A stretch of 16,986 nt of DNA from positions 1-16,986 of the forward strand of contig JAEZHQ010000447.1 in the NCBI GenBank assembly GCA_023416455.1. The letters are read 5' to 3'. This DNA is from Pseudomonadota bacterium (GTDB lineage: Bacteria > Pseudomonadota > Alphaproteobacteria > Azospirillales > Azospirillaceae). A program made the position numbers and the translations under genes. This document shows, piece after piece, positions 13,516-16,986 of this stretch (its first letter is position 1; every line of letters begins with the position of its first letter). The notes under the pieces were generated by a model. It worked only from the letters and a program-made list of their open reading frames with translations, was not told the origin of the DNA and ran no database searches.

Positions 13516-14865
13516 ATGCCCGTTTCGACCCAGCCCGAAGTCCTCAACCTGCTGGAGGACCTGATCCGCAAGGCGCGAACGGCGGGCGCCGACGCCGCCG
13601 ACGCCGTCCTGTTCGACAGCGCCTCGGTGTCGCTGGCCCAGCGCCTCGGCAAGACGGAGAAGCTGGAGCGGTCGGAATCCGGCGATCTCGGCCTGCGCGT
13701 CTTCATCGGCCGGCGGCAGGCCATCGTCTCCTCCACCGACCGCAGCGCCGCGGCGCTGGACGCGCTGGTCGAGCGCGCCGTCGCCATGGCCCGCGTGGTG
13801 CCGGAGGATCCCTTCACCGGGCTGGCCGATCCGGAGCAGCTGGCGCGGGACCTTCCCGACCTCGACGTGCTCGACCCGGAGGAGCCCGCCGCGGAGACGC
13901 TGATCGAGCGCGCCCGCACCGCCGAGGAGGCCGCGCTGGCGGTCGGGGGCGTCACCAACTCCGAGGGCGCCGACGCCGGCTGGAGCCGCTCCACCATCGC
14001 CATCGCCGCGTCGAACGGCTTCGCCGGCAGCTACGGGGTGTCGCGGCAGTCGCTGTCGGTCTCGGTTCTGGCCGGAACCGGCACCGGTATGGAGCGCGAC
14101 TACGACTACGACAGCAAGGTCTACGGGGCCGACCTGCGCCCCGCCGCCGCCATCGGGCGCGAGGCCGGCGAACGCGCGGTGCGCCGCCTGAACCCGCGCC
14201 GGGTGAAGAGCTGCAAGGTGCCCGTGCTGTTCGACCCGCGCGTCTCGCGCGGGCTGCTCGGCCACCTCACCGGCGCCATCAGCGGCCCCAGCATCGCGCG
14301 CGGCACCAGCTTCCTGAAGGACCGGCTGGGCGAGCGGATCTTCCCGGCGGGCGTCACCATCGTCGACGACCCGCATGTGAGGCGCGGCCTGCGCTCCCGC
14401 CCCTTCGACGCCGAGGGGGTGGCGACCAGCCGGCGCGCCATCGTCGAGGACGGCCGGCTGACCACCTGGCTGCTCGACCTGCGCTCGGCCCGCCAGCTCG
14501 GGCTGGCCACCACCGGGCATGCGGCGCGCGGCACTTCCGGCCCCCCCGGCCCGGCCCCGGCCAACGTCTACATGGCCGCTGGGATGCGCAGCCGCGACGC
14601 GCTGCTCGCCGAGATCAAGGACGGGCTCTACGTCACCGACCTGATGGGCATGGGCGTCAACGGGGTGACCGGCGACTACAGCCGGGGGGCCGGCGGATTC
14701 TGGATCGAGAACGGCCGGATCGCCCATCCGGTGACCGAGCTGACCATCGCCGGCAACCTCAAGGAAATGTTCCTGAACATCGAGGCGGCCGACGATCTGG
14801 AGCTGAGATTCGGCATGGACGCGCCGACCCTGCGCATCGACGGGATGACCATCGCCGGCCTGTAG
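13516..14865 (+). CDS. pmbA: TldE/PmbA-family metalloprotease subunit
   Basis: This 449-residue protein matches the usual PmbA/TldE length. The N-terminal domain has the RSESGDLGLRVFIGRRQAIVSS segment, and the C-terminal domain has GTSFLKDRLGERIF, DDPHVRRGLRSRPFDAEGVATSR, DGRLTTWLLDLRSARQLGL, ANVYMAAG, DGLYVTDLMGMGVNGVTGDYSRGAGGFWIENG and HPVTELTIAGNLKEMFLNIEAA. It lacks the HExxxH zinc motif of TldD, as expected for the non-catalytic partner. TldD-TldE heterodimers degrade unfolded peptides and mature microcin B17 in E. coli; the cellular role here is open. tldD is not in the window. The ATG at 13516 has GGAG 7 bases upstream. A GC-rich hairpin follows the stop. Confidence 0.93.
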   Translation: MPVSTQPEVLNLLEDLIRKARTAGADAADAVLFDSASVSLAQRLGKTEKLERSESGDLGLRVFIGRRQAIVSSTDRSAAALDALVERAVAMARVVPEDPFTGLADPEQLARDLPDLDVLDPEEPAAETLIERARTAEEAALAVGGVTNSEGADAGWSRSTIAIAASNGFAGSYGVSRQSLSVSVLAGTGTGMERDYDYDSKVYGADLRPAAAIGREAGERAVRRLNPRRVKSCKVPVLFDPRVSRGLLGHLTGAISGPSIARGTSFLKDRLGERIFPAGVTIVDDPHVRRGLRSRPFDAEGVATSRRAIVEDGRLTTWLLDLRSARQLGLATTGHAARGTSGPPGPAPANVYMAAGMRSRDALLAEIKDGLYVTDLMGMGVNGVTGDYSRGAGGFWIENGRIAHPVTELTIAGNLKEMFLNIEAADDLELRFGMDAPTLRIDGMTIAGL

Positions 14866-14875
14866 GCGGAGCGGC

Positions 14876-14900
14876 GGCGGGGCGGGTCGCCCGCCCCGCC
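14876..14900 (+). terminator. GC hairpin behind pmbA (possible terminator)
   Basis: GGCGGGGCGGG (14876-14886) pairs perfectly with CCCGCCCCGCC (14890-14900) around a TCG loop, starting 11 bases after the pmbA stop. No T-run follows directly. A T6 run at 14945-14950 is 45 bases further on and has no adjoining stem that I could find. Confidence 0.45.
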
Positions 14901-14969
14901 CCGCCCCGCCGCCGGGTCATAGGACGGATCGGCTGTTCGGCAGGGTTTTTTGCGACTGCGAGAGGAAAG

Positions 14970-15001
14970 TTGCGGCGCAATTTCCCCAATTGGCGTATGG
15001 T
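14970..15001 (+). promoter_or_regulatory. Promoter/operator-like region of the 51-residue protein gene
   Basis: TTGCGG (14970-14975) and TATGGT (14996-15001) flank the inverted repeat CAATT/AATTG (14978-14982 and 14988-14992). The spacing of 20 bases is too long for a standard promoter, so either the -35 is not real or an activator helps. The local base composition is unusually AT-rich. Confidence 0.3.
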
Positions 15002-15052
15002 TTGCGGTGGCGCGGCCGGGCCTTCCGGCCAGCGATGCCCAAAGGAGCCCCC

Positions 15053-15208
15053 ATGACCACTCAGGAACTCCAGCCCTCGGCCGGCGACACCGCCCTCGAC
15101 GCCGAGCCCCGCATCAAGACCGAGACTCTTGCGCCCCTCGACAAGGCACGCCCGAGCGACGACGCCTACCACGCGGCGGCTGCCCTCGCCCACCGCACCT
15201 CCGCCTGA
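15053..15208 (+). CDS. Small protein of unknown function, 51 residues
   Basis: An ATG at 15053 preceded by AAAGGAG (15041-15047) at 5-base spacing, the strongest ribosome binding site in the window, opens a 51-codon frame ending in TGA. The product MTTQELQPSAGDTALDAE... is polar, rich in Ala, Asp, Glu and Thr, and has no membrane segment, signal peptide or cysteine. Its second half (LDKARPSDDAYHAAAALAHR) could form an amphipathic helix. I do not recognise the family. An AT-rich palindrome-like CAATT...AATTG (14978-14992) and a TATGGT (14996-15001) upstream suggest its own promoter. It stands alone between pmbA and waaA. The good ribosome binding site, rather than codon use, is the main evidence. 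Confidence 0.65.
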   Translation: MTTQELQPSAGDTALDAEPRIKTETLAPLDKARPSDDAYHAAAALAHRTSA

Positions 15209-15638
15209 CCCCCACCGGCGCTTCAACCGGCGCGCCACGGCCGGGCGAGCCGGCATCGCCAGACGCTGGCGGTCCCGTCGCCCCGGCCGGCAAGGCATCC
15301 GTCACACCGTTCCCGGCACGCCCAAGGCATCGTCCCGTCATCGTGTCCATGGATGGCGGGTGTCGGCCCGCAATTCCGGGCGCCGACGCAAGGCCGGATC
15401 TCCTCCTGGCATTCCGGATGCTGATTCGACGGAACAAGGCACCGGATTCCCCCGCCCGATCCTCCCCCGCCTTTGGGGAAGGGCAAAATCTCCCTCGCAT
15501 GAGGCGCGGCACGGCCGGGCATTCCCTCGCCGCCGGCGGGCCCGCACGGCCGCCGGGCCCTGACGCGGAGCCGGTGCCCGCCTGAGCGGCGGCATGGTGC
15601 CGGCCGCACCAAAGCCTTACCTTCGCCACAACCGCCCG
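15209..15638. other. Gene-free stretch with a short imperfect inverted repeat
   Basis: About 430 bases with no reading frame that has a plausible start, ribosome site and product. Open frames on both strands here are Arg/Pro/Gly-rich and look like shadows. One imperfect inverted repeat, CCTCCCCC (15461-15468) and GGGGAAGG (15475-15482), is followed by GCAAAATCTCC. It resembles the dispersed intergenic repeats often seen in alphaproteobacteria, though that is from memory. Confidence 0.5.
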
Positions 15639-15644
15639 TGCTAG
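15639..15644 (+). promoter_or_regulatory. Candidate -10 of waaA (TGCTAG)
   Basis: TGCTAG at 15639-15644 with CTTACC (15616-15621) 17 bases upstream as a weak -35. It lies 128 bases before the waaA ATG. Transcription from about 15651 would place all three repeat hairpins within the leader. Confidence 0.4.
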
Positions 15645-15657
15645 TGTGCGCGCGACC

Positions 15658-15756
15658 GCGGCCGGAGCGCCGGCCGCGGTGGTTCTGGAAGCGGCCGGAG
15701 AGCCGGCCGCGTTGATTCTGGAGGCGGCCGGGATACCGGCCGCTTGGCTTTTCGAA
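15658..15756 (+). repeat. Three tandem 33-bp units, each with a 20-bp palindrome, upstream of waaA
   Basis: Palindromes at 15658-15677, 15691-15710 and 15724-15743 have identical arms GCGGCCGG and CCGGCCGC, while the four centre bases differ (AGCG, AGAG, GATA). The 13-base linkers are related (GGTGGTTCTGGAA, GTTGATTCTGGAG, then a diverged TTGGCTTTTCGAA). The period is exactly 33. Conserved arms with changing loops suggest selection on pairing or recent expansion. The last unit ends about 16 bases before the waaA ATG. Confidence 0.85.
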
Positions 15757-15772
15757 TGACGTTCCGAGCCGA

Positions 15773-16986
15773 ATGCTTCAGTCCCTTTACCGCGGCCTGA
15801 CGACCATCGCCGGGCCGGCGGTGCGCCTCTACCTGGACCGCCGACGCGCCGCCGGCAAGGAAGACCCCGCCCGCCAGGCGGAGCGTTTCGGCACGGCCTC
15901 GCGGCCCCGGCCGGCCGGGCGGCTCGCCTGGATCCACGCGGCCAGCGTCGGCGAGGCCAACTCCGTCCTGGTGCTGGTGCGGCGCCTGCTGGCCGAGGCG
16001 CCGGACCTGACGGTGCTGATGACCACCGGGACGGTCACATCGGCCGAACTGATGGGCCGCCGGCTGCCCGAGCGCGCCATCCATCAGTATGTGCCGGTGG
16101 ACCTGCCGGCGGCGGCGGGACGCTTTCTCGACCACTGGCGGCCCGACGTGGTGCTGTGGACCGAGTCGGAGATCTGGCCGAACCTCCTGACCGCGGTGCG
16201 GGCGCGGGGCATCCCGGCGGCGCTGGTCAACGCCCGCATGTCGGAACGCTCCTTCACCCGCTGGCGCTACGCCACCGGCCTCGTCGGGCCGCTGCTCGCC
16301 ACCTTCCAGGTGACGCTGGCGCAGACCGCGGGCGATGCCGAGCGGCTGCGCCGCCTGGGCGCGACGGGGGTGACCAGCGTCGGCAACCTGAAATTCTCCG
16401 CCGAGCCGCCGCCGGCGCCGTCCGACCAGATCGCCGCCCTGGAGGCGGCGCGTGCCGGGCGCCCGGTCTGGCTGCTCGCCAGCTCCCACCCCGGCGAGGA
16501 CGAGATCGCCGCCGTGGTGCACGCGGCGCTGGCCCCCCGCCTGCCCGGCCTGCTGACCATCGTGGTGCCGCGCCACGCCCATCGGGGGGCGGCCGTCGCC
16601 GCGATGATGCGCGGGCGCGGGCTGGCCGCCACCCGGCGCAGCGACGGCGCGCTGCCCGGCGCCGCGGACGCCGTCCATGTCGCCGACACCATGGGCGAGC
16701 TGGGCCTCTTCTACCGGCTGGCCCCGGTGGTGTGCATGGGCGGCTCCTTCGTGCCGCACGGCGGGCAGAATCCGGTTGAGCCGGCGCAGCTCGGCTGCGC
16801 GGTGCTGTACGGCCCGCACATGTGGAACTTCGCCGAGATCACCCACCAGCTGGAGGCCGCCGGCGGCGCCCTGCCGGTGGCCGACGACGCGGCGCTGGCC
16901 GTCGCGGTGGGGCGGCTGCTGGCCGACGGGGAGGCCCGCGCCCGCGTGGTCGACGGGGCCGCCCGCGTCACCGCCGACAACCGGCG
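15773..16986 (+). CDS. waaA: 3-deoxy-D-manno-octulosonic acid (Kdo) transferase, 3' end cut by window
   Basis: The frame is open from the ATG at 15773 to the window edge, giving 404 residues without a stop; about 30 more are expected. WaaA/KdtA transfers Kdo from CMP-Kdo to lipid IVA on the inner face of the inner membrane, an essential step of LPS core synthesis. Visible signatures are an N-terminal anchor (LYRGLTTIAGPAVRLYL), WIHAASVGEANS with the catalytic Glu61, WTESEIWPN, NARMSERSF, GNLKF, ASSHPGEDE, VPRHAHR, and GGSFVPHGGQNPVEPAQLG in the CMP-Kdo-binding half, followed by GPHMWNFAEI. The Shine-Dalgarno is weak and the 33-bp repeat array fills the leader. In many alphaproteobacteria lpxK follows waaA; that lies beyond this window. 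Confidence 0.95.
   Translation, partial: MLQSLYRGLTTIAGPAVRLYLDRRRAAGKEDPARQAERFGTASRPRPAGRLAWIHAASVGEANSVLVLVRRLLAEAPDLTVLMTTGTVTSAELMGRRLPERAIHQYVPVDLPAAAGRFLDHWRPDVVLWTESEIWPNLLTAVRARGIPAALVNARMSERSFTRWRYATGLVGPLLATFQVTLAQTAGDAERLRRLGATGVTSVGNLKFSAEPPPAPSDQIAALEAARAGRPVWLLASSHPGEDEIAAVVHAALAPRLPGLLTIVVPRHAHRGAAVAAMMRGRGLAATRRSDGALPGAADAVHVADTMGELGLFYRLAPVVCMGGSFVPHGGQNPVEPAQLGCAVLYGPHMWNFAEITHQLEAAGGALPVADDAALAVAVGRLLADGEARARVVDGAARVTADNR

Noticed and set aside
11593..14727. A 1044-codon open frame on the minus strand
   Set aside because: It runs antisense across the DoxX, MFS and pmbA genes, is mostly Gly/Ala/His/Arg/Gln, and has no domain. It is a shadow caused by high GC.
14945..14950. 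T6 run considered as a terminator U-tract for pmbA
   Set aside because: No stem of reasonable length lies directly before it; the nearest good hairpin ends 45 bases upstream.
15223..15612. Minus-strand open frame in the pmbA-waaA gap
   Set aside because: No domain, an Arg/Gly/Pro/Cys-rich composition and no convincing ribosome site.
15658..15756. Three-unit array considered as a CRISPR
   Set aside because: Units are palindromes with short related linkers, not repeats with unique spacers of about 30 bases, and no cas gene is present.

Overview
The window is high-GC DNA from an alphaproteobacterium. It is probably a Rhodospirillales or Azospirillum-like organism, judged from base composition, the alphaproteobacterial type of GshA and of CHAP protein, and the mix of ubiquinone, glutathione and LPS-Kdo genes. 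That placement is inference. No tRNA, rRNA, CRISPR array, insertion sequence or phage gene was seen. Nearly all of the window is chromosomal core-type genes with accessory touches, and I find no clearly new multi-gene system.

Left part (1-6833): the tail of an unidentified gene is followed by a PLP-dependent aminotransferase (+). The minus-strand pair rsmE-gshA (16S rRNA m3U1498 methyltransferase and glutamate-cysteine ligase) converges on it, with a duplicated hairpin at the junction. Next comes a 974-residue membrane-bound hybrid histidine kinase (-). It carries a Cache-like sensor, two PAS domains, an HDLRQP-type kinase core and a receiver, and no separate response regulator lies nearby.

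Middle part (7221-11491): ubiA (+) converges with a secreted CHAP-domain protein (-). A METTL20-like (ETF-beta lysine) methyltransferase (+) and ubiD (+) follow. UbiA and UbiD catalyse successive steps of ubiquinone synthesis. The methyltransferase may act on the flavoprotein that feeds electrons towards ubiquinone.

Right part (11656-16986): a small DoxX-family membrane protein, a Bcr/CflA-type MFS exporter, pmbA/tldE, a 51-residue unknown protein with a strong ribosome binding site, and waaA (Kdo transferase, cut by the window end), all on the + strand.

The less ordinary signals are non-coding. They are a nested palindrome upstream of rsmE, a 17-bp duplication across the kinase start codon, a 14-bp minisatellite upstream of the methyltransferase, a 16-bp perfect hairpin in the pmbA leader, and three tandem 33-bp units, each with a 20-bp palindrome, filling the presumed waaA leader. 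A GCTA-containing -10-like element recurs upstream of most genes.
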